NCBI GenBank assembly: GCA_007124075.1
Contig: SLFV01000327.1
Coordinates: forward strand, 1 to 15,998
DNA from: Roseimaritima sp.
GTDB lineage: Bacteria; Planctomycetota; Planctomycetia; Pirellulales; Pirellulaceae
DNA length: 15,998 nt
Reading direction: 5' to 3'
Both the position numbers and the translations under genes were made by a program. A model generated the notes under the pieces. The model had not been told where the DNA came from and ran no database searches. It saw nothing but the letters and a program-made list of their open reading frames with translations. Positions 1 through 8,645 of the stretch are shown here, piece by piece; position 1 is the stretch's first letter; the number at the start of each line of letters is the position of its first letter.

Positions 1-1
1 C

Positions 2-847
2 GAGAAGAAAAAAGAGCTGCTAGAACGCCGCAAGCGTTTGCTTGCTGCCAAACAAAAAGAGCAGAACGAATATGCGATGAAGCTGGAACAGGACCGCGAG
101 ACGGCGCTGAAAAACCGTGCTGAAATCGAGGAGACTGAAAGCACACGAATGGAATTGACGCAACGGATCACCACGATGGCGACTCGCAAGGCAGAGCTGG
201 AGGCCCGCCTCGAAACGACACCCAATGTGAAGCCGCCACCAGCGATCGAAATCACAATTCCCGATCCGCGGCCAGCACCAACGGGAATGCAACCCCTGTT
301 GTTTGTGTGCTCTGACAATTCGCTTTATCCTCTCAATGTTGCATTCTTTCGCAAGCGGGCCGAAACCAGGGCGAAAGTAATCGTTGCACGTCTTGGGCTT
401 GATCGCGATCCAAAAGCGGGGATCAATCCAGAAGTCTTTGCCAGAGCTTTTGAACGACTGAAAGATCGGGACGATTACTTTGAAGCGGAGTATTTTGTGC
501 GTAACGAACGCTCCCCACGTATCCGCTTGACACCACGTCCTGGACGCGGTGTCAGCGATGGCGTCCTCGGGAATGCTCGTTCGCGTTTTCGGTCACAGGG
601 GGTCGCAGGTATCGATCCCAGTAAGTTTTATGCACGTTTTTTTGTGTTGCCTGACAGCCACGAAGTGTACCTTACCGCCCGCGCCGCATTCACAGCGACT
701 GGGATATTAAGCGGGTGGGATCCGCAACCGGAACAATGGATCTATGAAACGTCGGTCCCCGGCGGTATTACGCTAGGACCGCCACGTCCACCGACGCCGC
801 GGCCACGTCAAACGACTCCTGCCAAACCTGCCAATGTCATTGACTAG
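2..847 (+). CDS. Coiled-coil hypothetical protein, 3' part (5' end outside window)
   Basis: The reading frame is open to the left edge, so this is the C-terminal part of a longer protein. The first in-window start-like codon (TTG at 38) is only an internal leucine, and codons 2-37 continue the same Lys/Glu/Arg-rich helix. Residues up to about 75 (counted from 38) are highly charged and heptad-like, typical of a coiled coil. A Pro-rich linker follows (PPPAIEITIPDPRPAP). A compact globular part starts at PLLFVCSDNSLYPLNV and ends near GILSGWDP, and the tail is Pro/Thr/Arg-rich. No enzymatic motif is visible. From memory, planctomycete genomes carry similar coiled-coil plus LLFV(E/C)C domains beside ExbD/TolR-like transport genes, but no such neighbour is seen here, so I assign no function. 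It converges on the BatA-like gene. Confidence 0.8.
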   Translation, partial: EKKKELLERRKRLLAAKQKEQNEYAMKLEQDRETALKNRAEIEETESTRMELTQRITTMATRKAELEARLETTPNVKPPPAIEITIPDPRPAPTGMQPLLFVCSDNSLYPLNVAFFRKRAETRAKVIVARLGLDRDPKAGINPEVFARAFERLKDRDDYFEAEYFVRNERSPRIRLTPRPGRGVSDGVLGNARSRFRSQGVAGIDPSKFYARFFVLPDSHEVYLTARAAFTATGILSGWDPQPEQWIYETSVPGGITLGPPRPPTPRPRQTTPAKPANVID

Positions 848-883
848 CCGCGGAAACCGCTCCGTCATTCAGGGAAACGGCTC

Positions 884-904
884 ATCACCCAATCCTTTGG
901 TGAT
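884..904. terminator. Weak hairpin between convergent genes
   Basis: ATCACC (884-889) pairs exactly with GGTGAT (899-904). The inner AA/TT pairs extend the stem around one C-T mismatch, leaving a 3-nt loop. It lies in the 100-nt gap between two convergent genes, where a bidirectional terminator would be expected. Neither side has a T-run, so termination activity is uncertain. Confidence 0.25.
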
Positions 905-947
905 CGGCCGGGCGGGAACCGGACGGTGAATCGTATGGCCAAACCTT

Positions 948-3188
948 TCAGAAGGTTGCCACTTGCCAACGCAGTGCGAAACGACTGATCAAACTTTCGA
1001 TAACCAGCATCGCTATCGCGCCGGCAAGAAGCCAGCGAAACAAAGCTCCCATCGAATCACTCTCCGGCAGCCGACCTGGGGCCGTTGCTTCAACACCGGT
1101 AAATCGGGATGACGCTTCGGGGGAATCTCGGACCGCGTTGAAGACCTTCAGGCAATCATCGTCAACCGTTTGTAGATCGCCTTCGCTGGCATCGACATTC
1201 ACTGCCACAGGACCCTTCCGGCCATCAGTAAATTGCACTTGATAAATTCCGGGTTCCGGGGCAAGTCCAGCGGCCCAAATCCGACCTGACATCGTAACAT
1301 CGTCGGCCGAGTCAACGCCCGCAGGCGTTTGCGACTGCCCAGGGGTCTGCCGGTTGCGCTGAATCGTCACATCCATCAGCGTGCCGCTTGGGGTCCGAAC
1401 CTCTGGAGGCTCGCCTGATTCGTCCTTCATCTGCCCTACGATCCTATCCCCAACCAGATATTCGGATTCCGCGTGACTGGACGCCAATAGCCAAGTTGCC
1501 AGCTCTTGCGACAGCGGTACCAAACTGGGCCAAGCTACCATCGCATTCCACGCGGGTTCGTCTCCCGTGGCGGCAGCCATAGGTATGGTTGTCACAACGG
1601 CTAGCCGTTGTGAACCGCGCTGCCATAGTCTTAGCAGTGGGTGATTGCCCGAATCCGACTGCAAGGCTAACGCGGTCGTCCCCTCTCCCCAGTCGGATTT
1701 CGGACTGATCCGCCAGTAGCGAAATATCGGGGTTGACAACAGGCCCGATTCCGGAAAAGGCTGGAAACTGGACACAGTGGGGTGTTGGTAGCCCAGCGGA
1801 TCAATGGCGTATAGACCAGGATCTTGGATCGCTTCCAACCGAAAAGGGATCGCTTGATCAGCGAAACCGGTCGGTCGCGCCGCTGGGCCCAACCACCAAA
1901 GGACGGCTGGCAAGCGAGCGAACGTCTGGACCAGTGCGGGTGGGCAGTCGCTGACATCGCACAGCACCAACAAGTCAGCCTGCTGCTGCTGTTCGGGCAA
2001 ATTCAGCCACTGCTGCGTGGTCATCGTGCGGACTTCCCATGGTCGATCCGCACCGACCTGCAGTGAGGCGACAACAAAGCGTGTGTTTGTCCCAGCCCCC
2101 AGGCAGACGATTTGCGATGAAATAGGCGGACGCACAACGAGGTACCGCTGGTTATCCACACCCAGGCTGTCTTTGGGCAACGTGGCCGTAATGGTCGCGA
2201 TATCACGGCGCGGTGGCAGGGACACGTCGACGACCACACGTCCGCTGGTCCCGCGAGCCACGACTGGGGTTTCAATAACCGAATCGTCAAGACGGACCTC
2301 CAACTTTTTTCCCTCGGGAGAGACCGTCGCGAATTCCATCTCAATCGCGACCCGTTCTTGGCTGACAGCCTGTATCGACAAGATTCGATCGTTGGGCTGG
2401 GACAAAGGGTCCCGCGTCGCCACATCGACAACCTGCACGGCGCGGCACCGCTGTATCAGACGTTGCCAAGCCGCAGTGGCGGTTCCCTCACATGCCGGTT
2501 GCCATAGGCGGCGTTGCATGTCTGTAAAAAAGACAACTTCAGGTTCATCGAGGGTGGCTTGTTCTAGCAAACCATGCAGCAAAGACAAGGTGTCGTTCAA
2601 ACTAGCCCCGGTGTAACTGGGTTCCAATTGCGCGATGACTTCCCGCACCGCTTGGATATCGATCGAGGGTCGTTCAATCAAGACTTGCGGGTTTCGCTGC
2701 ATCGTCACCAATAAAAAACGGTCACCCGAGTTGGCTTGGCGGCAATAACGGTCGGCGGCTTCAAGTGCGGCGGTAAAACGCGAACGGCCACTTGCACCCG
2801 ATGCCCGCATCGAGAATGAACTATCGATGACTAGGAGGTGCAGCCGTGGATCGACGGTCACCAGTGGTGGCGGTTGCTGCAGGACCGGATGTGCCAAAGC
2901 GGCTGCGATCAGCAGGACAGCCAGCACGCGGGCCAGCAGTAACAGCAACTGCCAGATTTGTACGCTGCGAGTTCTTTGTTGCAACGCGACCAATAAGAAC
3001 TGCATTGCGGGCCAGGTCACGGTCCGCCGTCGTCGCCGATTCAAGAGATGGATGACAATCGGCACCGCTGCCACCATACCCCACAGTAACATCGAACCGC
3101 TAAGGAACGATGCTACGCCCCATAGAAAAACAAGCGAGCTGATGGTGGCTGGACAGAACGCGCTGATCAACAACAGGTTACCCTCCAT
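948..3188 (-). CDS. BatA-like membrane protein with VWA domain
   Basis: Residues about 27-105 form the BatA (aerotolerance regulator) N-terminal module: a hydrophobic helix, then IHLLNRRRRRTVTWPAMQFL, then a second hydrophobic helix ending in AAALAHPVL. A VWA domain follows. Its MIDAS loop is D122-S-S-F-S126 and a second acidic loop is FFTDMQ (D223). The middle and C-terminal parts resemble the beta-rich and amidotransferase-like regions of long planctomycete BatA homologues, and a last TM helix lies about 15-30 residues from the C-terminus. The ATG at 3188 overlaps the DUF58 stop by 11 nt, so the two are probably translationally coupled. That ATG has no good RBS of its own. A GGAGGG inside codons 2-3 sits 7 nt before TTG codon 6 (3173), which may be the real start. 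In this family the protein works with MoxR and DUF58 proteins at the inner membrane; its client is unknown. Confidence 0.9.
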   Translation of the reverse strand: MEGNLLLISAFCPATISSLVFLWGVASFLSGSMLLWGMVAAVPIVIHLLNRRRRRTVTWPAMQFLLVALQQRTRSVQIWQLLLLLARVLAVLLIAAALAHPVLQQPPPLVTVDPRLHLLVIDSSFSMRASGASGRSRFTAALEAADRYCRQANSGDRFLLVTMQRNPQVLIERPSIDIQAVREVIAQLEPSYTGASLNDTLSLLHGLLEQATLDEPEVVFFTDMQRRLWQPACEGTATAAWQRLIQRCRAVQVVDVATRDPLSQPNDRILSIQAVSQERVAIEMEFATVSPEGKKLEVRLDDSVIETPVVARGTSGRVVVDVSLPPRRDIATITATLPKDSLGVDNQRYLVVRPPISSQIVCLGAGTNTRFVVASLQVGADRPWEVRTMTTQQWLNLPEQQQQADLLVLCDVSDCPPALVQTFARLPAVLWWLGPAARPTGFADQAIPFRLEAIQDPGLYAIDPLGYQHPTVSSFQPFPESGLLSTPIFRYWRISPKSDWGEGTTALALQSDSGNHPLLRLWQRGSQRLAVVTTIPMAAATGDEPAWNAMVAWPSLVPLSQELATWLLASSHAESEYLVGDRIVGQMKDESGEPPEVRTPSGTLMDVTIQRNRQTPGQSQTPAGVDSADDVTMSGRIWAAGLAPEPGIYQVQFTDGRKGPVAVNVDASEGDLQTVDDDCLKVFNAVRDSPEASSRFTGVEATAPGRLPESDSMGALFRWLLAGAIAMLVIESLISRFALRWQVATF

Positions 3189-4086
3189 AATACTGATGGA
3201 GTGCCGCAGCGAGTCGTTTGCCCAACGGCTCGCCCACGGTCAACCCGAGAAAGTGGCTGCCATGCCGTTGACAACACTGAACCAACTGATCGGTGAAGGC
3301 ATACAATGCTTGTTGGTAGGCCTGCGCGAAAGCTTCAACCTGCAATTCGATTGCCGGTTCGCCTTCGGCACCCTCAAAACGCGTGGTTCCCGCCAGCGTC
3401 AAACCGCGTTCCTCCGGTGCCAAAACCTGCAGCACCAACAAGTCATGCCCAGCGGCCCGCAACTGCGCAACTGCAGTGTCAATCGATTCCGGTTCATCTA
3501 GGAGGTCGCTGACAAGCACGACAACGCCAGGGCGGTCAAGCTGTGGCAGCACTTGGCGGACTGCGGCACCAATCCGCGTGTCACCACCTGGGCGTGATCG
3601 TGACAATGCCTCCGCCAAAGCCTCCAGTTGCGGTGCTCCTCCCGCAATGGGAAGGTCGTAGCCCGTGCCGCCAAGCAGTCGCAACGAACAGCGATCTTGA
3701 TTATCCAGGGTGATGAATCCCAAGGCCGCTGCCGCTTGGCAAGCGTAGTCGAATTTGGTGGTAGCGCCCGAGGCAGCGTCGATAGCCGCAAAATCCATGC
3801 TGCCGCTGGCGTCAACCAACAAATAGCAGATGAGCGTAGTTTCGTCTTCCCGATTGCGAAGGAAATAACGATCCGTGCGGGCAAAAATTTTCCAGTCCAC
3901 ACTACGAACGTCGTCCCCAGGCACATAGGGACGGTGATCGGCAAATTCCACGCTATGCCCGTGTCGCGGAGAGTGGTGCGCTCCGGCCAGCGGACCGCCG
4001 TCGAAAATCTGCGAACGACGAAGGCCCAGCCCCGACAAATCAGCCAGTATTTTGGGATCGAAATACTTTTTCCAGCCCGGGAGCAT
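3178..4086 (-). CDS. DUF58 family protein (VWA-like fold)
   Basis: This is a 302-aa DUF58 protein, close to the usual length of the planctomycete form. The N-terminus YFDPKILADLSGLGLRRSQI is typical. The DUF58 signature follows: SVEFADHRPYVPGDDVRSVD with W65-K66, then FARTDRYFLRNREDE. A VWA-like core then starts with LLVDASGSM, an intact MIDAS at D92, S94 and S96, and includes VLVSDLLDE. There is no signal peptide or TM segment, so it is probably cytoplasmic or membrane-associated through BatA. The ATG lies inside the 3' end of moxR (47-nt overlap in another frame), and its stop overlaps the next gene's start. This indicates strict co-expression of MoxR, DUF58 and BatA, the standard core of this AAA+/VWA system. 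The family is implicated in assembling or activating envelope or metal-dependent complexes; the client here is unknown. Confidence 0.93.
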   Translation of the reverse strand: MLPGWKKYFDPKILADLSGLGLRRSQIFDGGPLAGAHHSPRHGHSVEFADHRPYVPGDDVRSVDWKIFARTDRYFLRNREDETTLICYLLVDASGSMDFAAIDAASGATTKFDYACQAAAALGFITLDNQDRCSLRLLGGTGYDLPIAGGAPQLEALAEALSRSRPGGDTRIGAAVRQVLPQLDRPGVVVLVSDLLDEPESIDTAVAQLRAAGHDLLVLQVLAPEERGLTLAGTTRFEGAEGEPAIELQVEAFAQAYQQALYAFTDQLVQCCQRHGSHFLGLTVGEPLGKRLAAALHQYYGG

Positions 4087-5155
4087 GGCACTCTTCCAAG
4101 TTGCTTTGTTTTAAATCTTTCAGCAAATGGTCAATCAAACCATCGGTCGTCCAACCTTCGGCCCGAGCGGCAAAATTCAACCGCATGCGATGACGCAGAA
4201 CCGGTTTGGCAATCGCGTCGATATCGGCTCGCTCAACCATCGGGCGACCGGCCAACGCCGCCCGCGCTTTTCCTCCCAGCACCAAAAACTGACTCGCCCG
4301 CGGTCCGGCACCCCACTGGACAAACCGGCTGATCAAATTCGCCGTCGCATCGTCCGTTGCAGCAAGCTCACCGCTGGGTCGGGTCAACCGTGCCAGTCGG
4401 GTGGCATACCTGGCAACCGTCGCAGCAACCGGTATCCGGCGAACCAAGTGGACAAATTGCTGCAGATCCGCTCCGTTTAACACGCGCGCAATCGGGGCGC
4501 TGCTGTCACCGGTGGTACTAAGCACAACTTCCAGTTCATTTTCTTCGCTCATGTAACCGATCCGAATGTCACACATGAAACGATCCAATTGCGCTTCAGG
4601 TAGCGGATAGGTCCCCTCTTGTTCGATGGGATTTTGGGTTGCTAACACGAAAAACGGATTGGGTAGGCTGTGCCGAACCCCAGCGGCAGTCACCTGTTTC
4701 TCCTGCATCGCTTCCAATAAAGCAGCTTGGGTCTTGGGAGGCGTTCGATTGATCTCGTCGGCAAGAACAATGTTCGCAAACACCGGACCGGGAATAAACC
4801 GAAAGTGACGCTCGCCACTAGACCGGTCCTCCTGAATCACTTCCGTGCCGGTAATATCCGAGGGCATCAAATCGGGCGTAAACTGGATCCGGCTGAACTG
4901 TAAGTCTAACACTTGGGCCAAGCTGTTGACTAGCAATGTCTTGGCCAACCCCGGAACGCCCACCAACAAACCGTGTCCCCCCGCGAACAAGGTGATCAAG
5001 ACCTGCTCTAACACGTCGTCCTGGCCAATGATGCGAAGCTTTAACTGCTGCATCATTTGATCGCCGATTTCTGCTAACTGGTCCAAAAGCTGGACGTCGT
5101 CCGAGGACAGTTCGCTATTGCGAGGGGCTGCGTCTGTGTGTGTTTGATTGTTCAT
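4040..5155 (-). CDS. MoxR family AAA+ ATPase
   Basis: This is a 371-aa cytoplasmic AAA+ ATPase of the MoxR family. Walker A is GVPGLAKT (66-73), Walker B is LADEINR (D133, E134), and sensor 1 is ATQNPIEQEGTYPLPEAQLD (N175). A C-terminal lid domain follows with the usual LGGKARAALAGR segment. All residues needed for ATP binding and hydrolysis are present. I chose the ATG at 5155 over an in-frame TTG at 5191 because the extra 12 residues look non-coding and 5155 matches normal family length. MoxR proteins act as chaperone-like remodelers together with VWA proteins, and here the DUF58 and BatA genes follow with overlaps. The 131-nt gap upstream separates it from the preceding VWA gene, so it may have its own promoter. 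A TTGACA at 5214-5209 has no properly spaced -10. Confidence 0.96.
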   Translation of the reverse strand: MNNQTHTDAAPRNSELSSDDVQLLDQLAEIGDQMMQQLKLRIIGQDDVLEQVLITLFAGGHGLLVGVPGLAKTLLVNSLAQVLDLQFSRIQFTPDLMPSDITGTEVIQEDRSSGERHFRFIPGPVFANIVLADEINRTPPKTQAALLEAMQEKQVTAAGVRHSLPNPFFVLATQNPIEQEGTYPLPEAQLDRFMCDIRIGYMSEENELEVVLSTTGDSSAPIARVLNGADLQQFVHLVRRIPVAATVARYATRLARLTRPSGELAATDDATANLISRFVQWGAGPRASQFLVLGGKARAALAGRPMVERADIDAIAKPVLRHRMRLNFAARAEGWTTDGLIDHLLKDLKQSNLEECHAPGLEKVFRSQNTG

Positions 5156-5286
5156 GACTATTAGTGTGGGCGATGAGCAAACCGCTGGCAAGCGACCCTG
5201 AGTGAATTGTCAAGTGAACGCGGCACGCAAGGCAAAAGGTCACGAGCTCATCTCCTCTATCCACCTGACCTGTGCAAGCGGGACGA

Positions 5287-6987
5287 CTAGGAAATAATAT
5301 CCCGGCGCTGCTCGACATAATCCCAGACCACGAACCGGTCCAAGTCTCGACCGCTCGTGAAAAAGACTCGCCCTCTTGTTGATTGGGCCATGCGGTACGC
5401 AAATTGAATATCCTCCTCGCTTTGAGACCAACTGGGAACCAGGAAAATATTGATCGTGATTCCCTCACGACTGCACAGTATCGCCTCTCGCATGGTTGCC
5501 TGTTCGGTCCGCTGATGAGGTGGATAAAGAAGGAACAGTTCCGATTGCTCGAAGTGTGCCGTCGGCAGCCCATCGGTGATCAGAACAATTTGCTTGTTGG
5601 GGGTATCGCACTGGATCATGGCTTGGCGAGCCAATTGGAGGGCGTGCTGAATGTTGGTGAAGTGGGGCGGCAGCATTTGTTCGCTGATCCCCGCGTCACT
5701 CATATCGGCTTTTAATTGTACCGAGGGGTCATGGATCGTAACCGGTTTGGGCATCAAATCGATGATCTCTCCGGGATCACGTAACTTGGCGAGGGTATAC
5801 ATTTCGATAAATCGAAGAAAATCTCCCGGAAATTCGGACTGGATCAATCCCTGCAGCGCCAACGCCATTCGTTTGACGTTTACGTACTGGCCGTCATACC
5901 GCATCGACCCGCTCATGTCCATCACCACCGTCGTGGCACATTTGGGATGATTACGTGTCTTATGCACGACGATATCTTCGCCTCGCAATCGCAGCGGCCG
6001 CTCGCCCCCCTGACGCAGCAACAGATTGATGACGGTTTGAGGCAGGTCGATATTGGCAACGCTGTCTCCAAATTCGTAGGGTCGGGTTTGCTGCAGCTCC
6101 ACGGCTCCATCCCCGACGACACCGTTTTGATGTCGCCCGCTTCGGGATGGCTGTAACTTGCTGAAAATCCGTTCCAGCAATTTGCCTTGAAAGATCTTGT
6201 AAGCCTGCGGGGTCAAACGAAATCCCTGTCCCTGACCTCTGGATTCTAGACCTTGACGTGCCGCCATTTCCCGCATTAAGTCCTCGACTTGCTGCCGCAG
6301 CATTTCCAAACCAGCAACGTCATCAGGCTGGACAAACTCCCCCAGCATTTCTAGGTCAATGACACCGATTTGGGCGTTTTCCGCTGCCTGTTCCAACTGC
6401 CGCAGCAATTCGTCAATTTTTTCTAGTTCCGCCTTGATTTCTAATGCTTGCGGAATCGTCATTGATTCGCGCCCCACGAACTCATACTTGCTGGCCAGTT
6501 CGTCAATTTGATGGTGATCGATCATTCGATGCATGACCTCCAAAACACTGCGAGCTGCGGGGCTTTGGTCGTTTCCGATGCGGTACCAGAGCCTCTCCAG
6601 TTCATACGGTTGTTCAGACGCGACCGCCAGGGAAAAACGCGTCTTCAGCGTCTTGGGAACTTCCGACTTTTGGGCCGAACGATGGAAAATTCGACGAGCT
6701 TTTTTCTGGACGGATTGGGTTTGATAGCGCTGCAGGATCTTCCGCTTTCGTTCCTCTAGTAGCGCCCGTATCGACTCCAGTGACGGTCCGAGCCCCGTGA
6801 TTTGACTGGGATCTAACCTCACGGCTCGAGCCAGTTCTTCCTCGGTCAACTCACGAAATCCGCCATACATTAACGCGTGCTCGAAAGCTGGCGAAACGAA
6901 ATCCGGCGGGGGCTGTGTGGGACTAGGAAATTGAACGGGATCGTATTTCTGATACGCATGGATAATTCCCCCGATACGCTTACTCAT
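5287..6987 (-). CDS. VWA protein, partner of ChlI-like ATPase (Mg-chelatase-like)
   Basis: This is a 566-aa soluble protein. The N-terminal half is mainly helical, with a coiled-coil-like stretch around 175-245. The segment TRPYEFGDSVANIDLPQTVI (301-320) matches the YEFGD...DLP(R/Q)T signature of VWA proteins encoded beside ChlI-like ATPases, such as the Rv0958/Rv0959 pair of Mycobacterium (recalled, not searched). The C-terminal VWA domain has an intact MIDAS: D357-M-S-G-S361, T444 in PHFTNI, and D472 in LITDGLP. There is no signal peptide or TM helix. GAGGA at 7001-6997 is 9 nt before the ATG, a good RBS. The ATPase gene ends 89 nt upstream with a hairpin in the gap, so the two are probably co-transcribed at unequal levels. 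By analogy with ChlI/ChlD, it should bind the ATPase ring and present a client through the metal site; the client is unknown. Confidence 0.92.
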   Translation of the reverse strand: MSKRIGGIIHAYQKYDPVQFPSPTQPPPDFVSPAFEHALMYGGFRELTEEELARAVRLDPSQITGLGPSLESIRALLEERKRKILQRYQTQSVQKKARRIFHRSAQKSEVPKTLKTRFSLAVASEQPYELERLWYRIGNDQSPAARSVLEVMHRMIDHHQIDELASKYEFVGRESMTIPQALEIKAELEKIDELLRQLEQAAENAQIGVIDLEMLGEFVQPDDVAGLEMLRQQVEDLMREMAARQGLESRGQGQGFRLTPQAYKIFQGKLLERIFSKLQPSRSGRHQNGVVGDGAVELQQTRPYEFGDSVANIDLPQTVINLLLRQGGERPLRLRGEDIVVHKTRNHPKCATTVVMDMSGSMRYDGQYVNVKRMALALQGLIQSEFPGDFLRFIEMYTLAKLRDPGEIIDLMPKPVTIHDPSVQLKADMSDAGISEQMLPPHFTNIQHALQLARQAMIQCDTPNKQIVLITDGLPTAHFEQSELFLLYPPHQRTEQATMREAILCSREGITINIFLVPSWSQSEEDIQFAYRMAQSTRGRVFFTSGRDLDRFVVWDYVEQRRDIIS

Positions 6988-7033
6988 TACGGTCCATCCT
7001 CAGTGCATTTCCGAGAAAAAAATTGGCCAGAAC

Positions 7034-7058
7034 GCTGATCGCGGATAAAACGATCAGC
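7034..7058 (-). promoter_or_regulatory. Intercistronic hairpin between ATPase and VWA genes
   Basis: This is a perfect 8-bp inverted repeat, GCTGATCG (7034-7041) and CGATCAGC (7051-7058), with a 9-nt loop. It lies 18 nt after the ATPase stop and about 47 nt before the VWA start. On the minus strand a run of seven T (7022-7016) follows 11 nt after the stem, too far for a textbook intrinsic terminator. It may be a partial terminator or an mRNA-stabilising hairpin that sets the ATPase:VWA ratio. Confidence 0.5.
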
Positions 7059-7076
7059 CTTGGTGCAGGCGTCCGT

Positions 7077-8504
7077 TCACGATTCAAATTCGTAGCTAAT
7101 CTTGCCGTGCTTCTGTGAGCGGCTGATCCGCTCCATGCTGTACAAACCAGCCAGAACAAACTCCACACAGGATGCCCGAACTGCGGGATCATCAGCCGCA
7201 TTGACCTCGAACGCTTTTTCCCAGACCGGCGGGACACGTTGCAACCGCGAGGCGTATTGTTCCGATGCCAGCAGGTCACCGACTTCGACGCGAACCCCTC
7301 GCCCAAAAATTTCGGAGATCTCCCCCAAACCGTGTTCTTCGATGTACTTCTTGAACACAGTTTCGATCGCTGCTGCGACGACGTGCTCCAAAACTTGACG
7401 CTCACTCATCTGATGGCTACCCATCAAATCGAGTTCTAACTTTCCGAGCGAACTGCTGTAAATGTGCCCCAGATCGCTGATTCGAGGAACCGCTGGTCGT
7501 TCGTTGAAAATGACCGCCCTTTGACGCGCACTGGCGACCATGGTCCGGAAATTGGAAAGCGAAAACCTAGCGGAAACACCCGAAGCATGGTCGATGTATT
7601 TACTCCTCCGAGCTTGATTGGTGATCTCCTCGATCACTTCAAACATGAAATAGGGAACCTGCACTGGATAATCGCCTGCCAGTTCCCCGCCGGTTTCCTG
7701 CTGAAGAATCTCGATCCCTTGGTCACGTTCCTGGGGATAATGTGTCTGGATGATTGATCCAATCCTGTCTTTCAACTGCGGAATCACCTTTCCCGAGCGG
7801 TTGTAGGTGCTGGGATTGGCTGAGAATAAAATCATCACATCCAGGTCAAAGCGGACCGGATAGCCGCGGATCTGCACGTCGCGTTCTTCTAAAATGTTAA
7901 ACAAACCAACTTGCACCAAATCATCCAGTTCGGGCAGTTCGTTCATGGCAAAGATCCCCCGATGCATTCGTGGAATCAATCCAAAGGAAAGCGCCTCCTC
8001 CGCGCTCATGCTGACGCCGCCCGTCAATTTCGCCGGGTCGATTTCACCAATGATGTCCGCAAATTTGGTGCCAGGGCTCAATCGTTCCGCGTAGCGATCG
8101 CTTCGGTGCCACCAGCCGATTTTGACGTCTTCCGGGTCATGCTCCGCTACCAAACGTTTGCCCAACGAGGTAATCGGGTGGTAGGGGTCCTCGTGAACGG
8201 GAAGATCCGGATGATCCAGATACGGAATCCATTCGTCCAAAAAACGTGTCAGCATCCGCATCATTCGGCTTTTAGCTTGGCCCTTTTCTCCAAGAAACAG
8301 CATGTCGTGACCGGCCAGTAAAGCCAAGTTGACTTCCGGGATCACCGTGTCCTCGTAGCCAACAATCCCAGGATACAGTTCCTCCCCTGCAGCGAGCATG
8401 CGTACAAAATTGTCACGAATTTCGAACTTCACTGGCTTCGATTGCCAGCCAGACTCTCGCAGCGCGGCTAGGTTCGCAGTTCGGGGAATGGCCACCATGT
8501 TCAT
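7077..8504 (-). CDS. ChlI/MoxR-like AAA+ ATPase (Mg-chelatase-related)
   Basis: This is a 475-aa AAA+ ATPase of the type often annotated as magnesium chelatase or sigma-54-interacting, paired with the VWA gene downstream. The N-terminal segment [20 protein letters not shown] is typical of the actinobacterial Rv0958-like family (recalled). Walker A is GEKGQAKS (72-79). The Walker B region reads [11 protein letters not shown], with Asn188 in place of the usual Asp before Glu189. Sensor 1 is [10 protein letters not shown] (N230), and [14 protein letters not shown] follows with the Arg-finger region. A helical lid follows. I chose the ATG at 8504 because AGGA lies 10 nt upstream and because a longer frame to 8672 would run back through the putative promoter at 8646-8651. 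Real Mg-chelatase is unlikely: no bacteriochlorophyll genes are present and the ChlD-type partner is a VWA-only form. It is probably a chaperone-type ATPase for an unknown client. Confidence 0.93.
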   Translation of the reverse strand: MNMVAIPRTANLAALRESGWQSKPVKFEIRDNFVRMLAAGEELYPGIVGYEDTVIPEVNLALLAGHDMLFLGEKGQAKSRMMRMLTRFLDEWIPYLDHPDLPVHEDPYHPITSLGKRLVAEHDPEDVKIGWWHRSDRYAERLSPGTKFADIIGEIDPAKLTGGVSMSAEEALSFGLIPRMHRGIFAMNELPELDDLVQVGLFNILEERDVQIRGYPVRFDLDVMILFSANPSTYNRSGKVIPQLKDRIGSIIQTHYPQERDQGIEILQQETGGELAGDYPVQVPYFMFEVIEEITNQARRSKYIDHASGVSARFSLSNFRTMVASARQRAVIFNERPAVPRISDLGHIYSSSLGKLELDLMGSHQMSERQVLEHVVAAAIETVFKKYIEEHGLGEISEIFGRGVRVEVGDLLASEQYASRLQRVPPVWEKAFEVNAADDPAVRASCVEFVLAGLYSMERISRSQKHGKISYEFES

Positions 8505-8645
8505 AAGCGAAACATCCTGTGATACGTGAGCGTCTCCGGGCGACGTGTAGAAAACCGAAGATCGTGACGAGTGAATGGTAGGGCGTGGATTCCTGTGGCG
8601 GTGACAGGCGGGCAACCTGATAGACCGTTCCACATCCCGCCCTTC

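Noticed and set aside
2827..3501. 224-aa plus-strand frame
   Set aside because: It is antisense to the BatA-like and DUF58 genes, both with strong domain evidence, and has no recognisable domain.
5209..5214. TTGACA (-35 consensus) upstream of moxR
   Set aside because: No -10-like hexamer is found 15-19 nt downstream.
7077..8504. True magnesium chelatase for chlorophyll synthesis
   Set aside because: There are no pigment genes nearby, and the pairing and motifs match the non-photosynthetic ATPase/VWA family.
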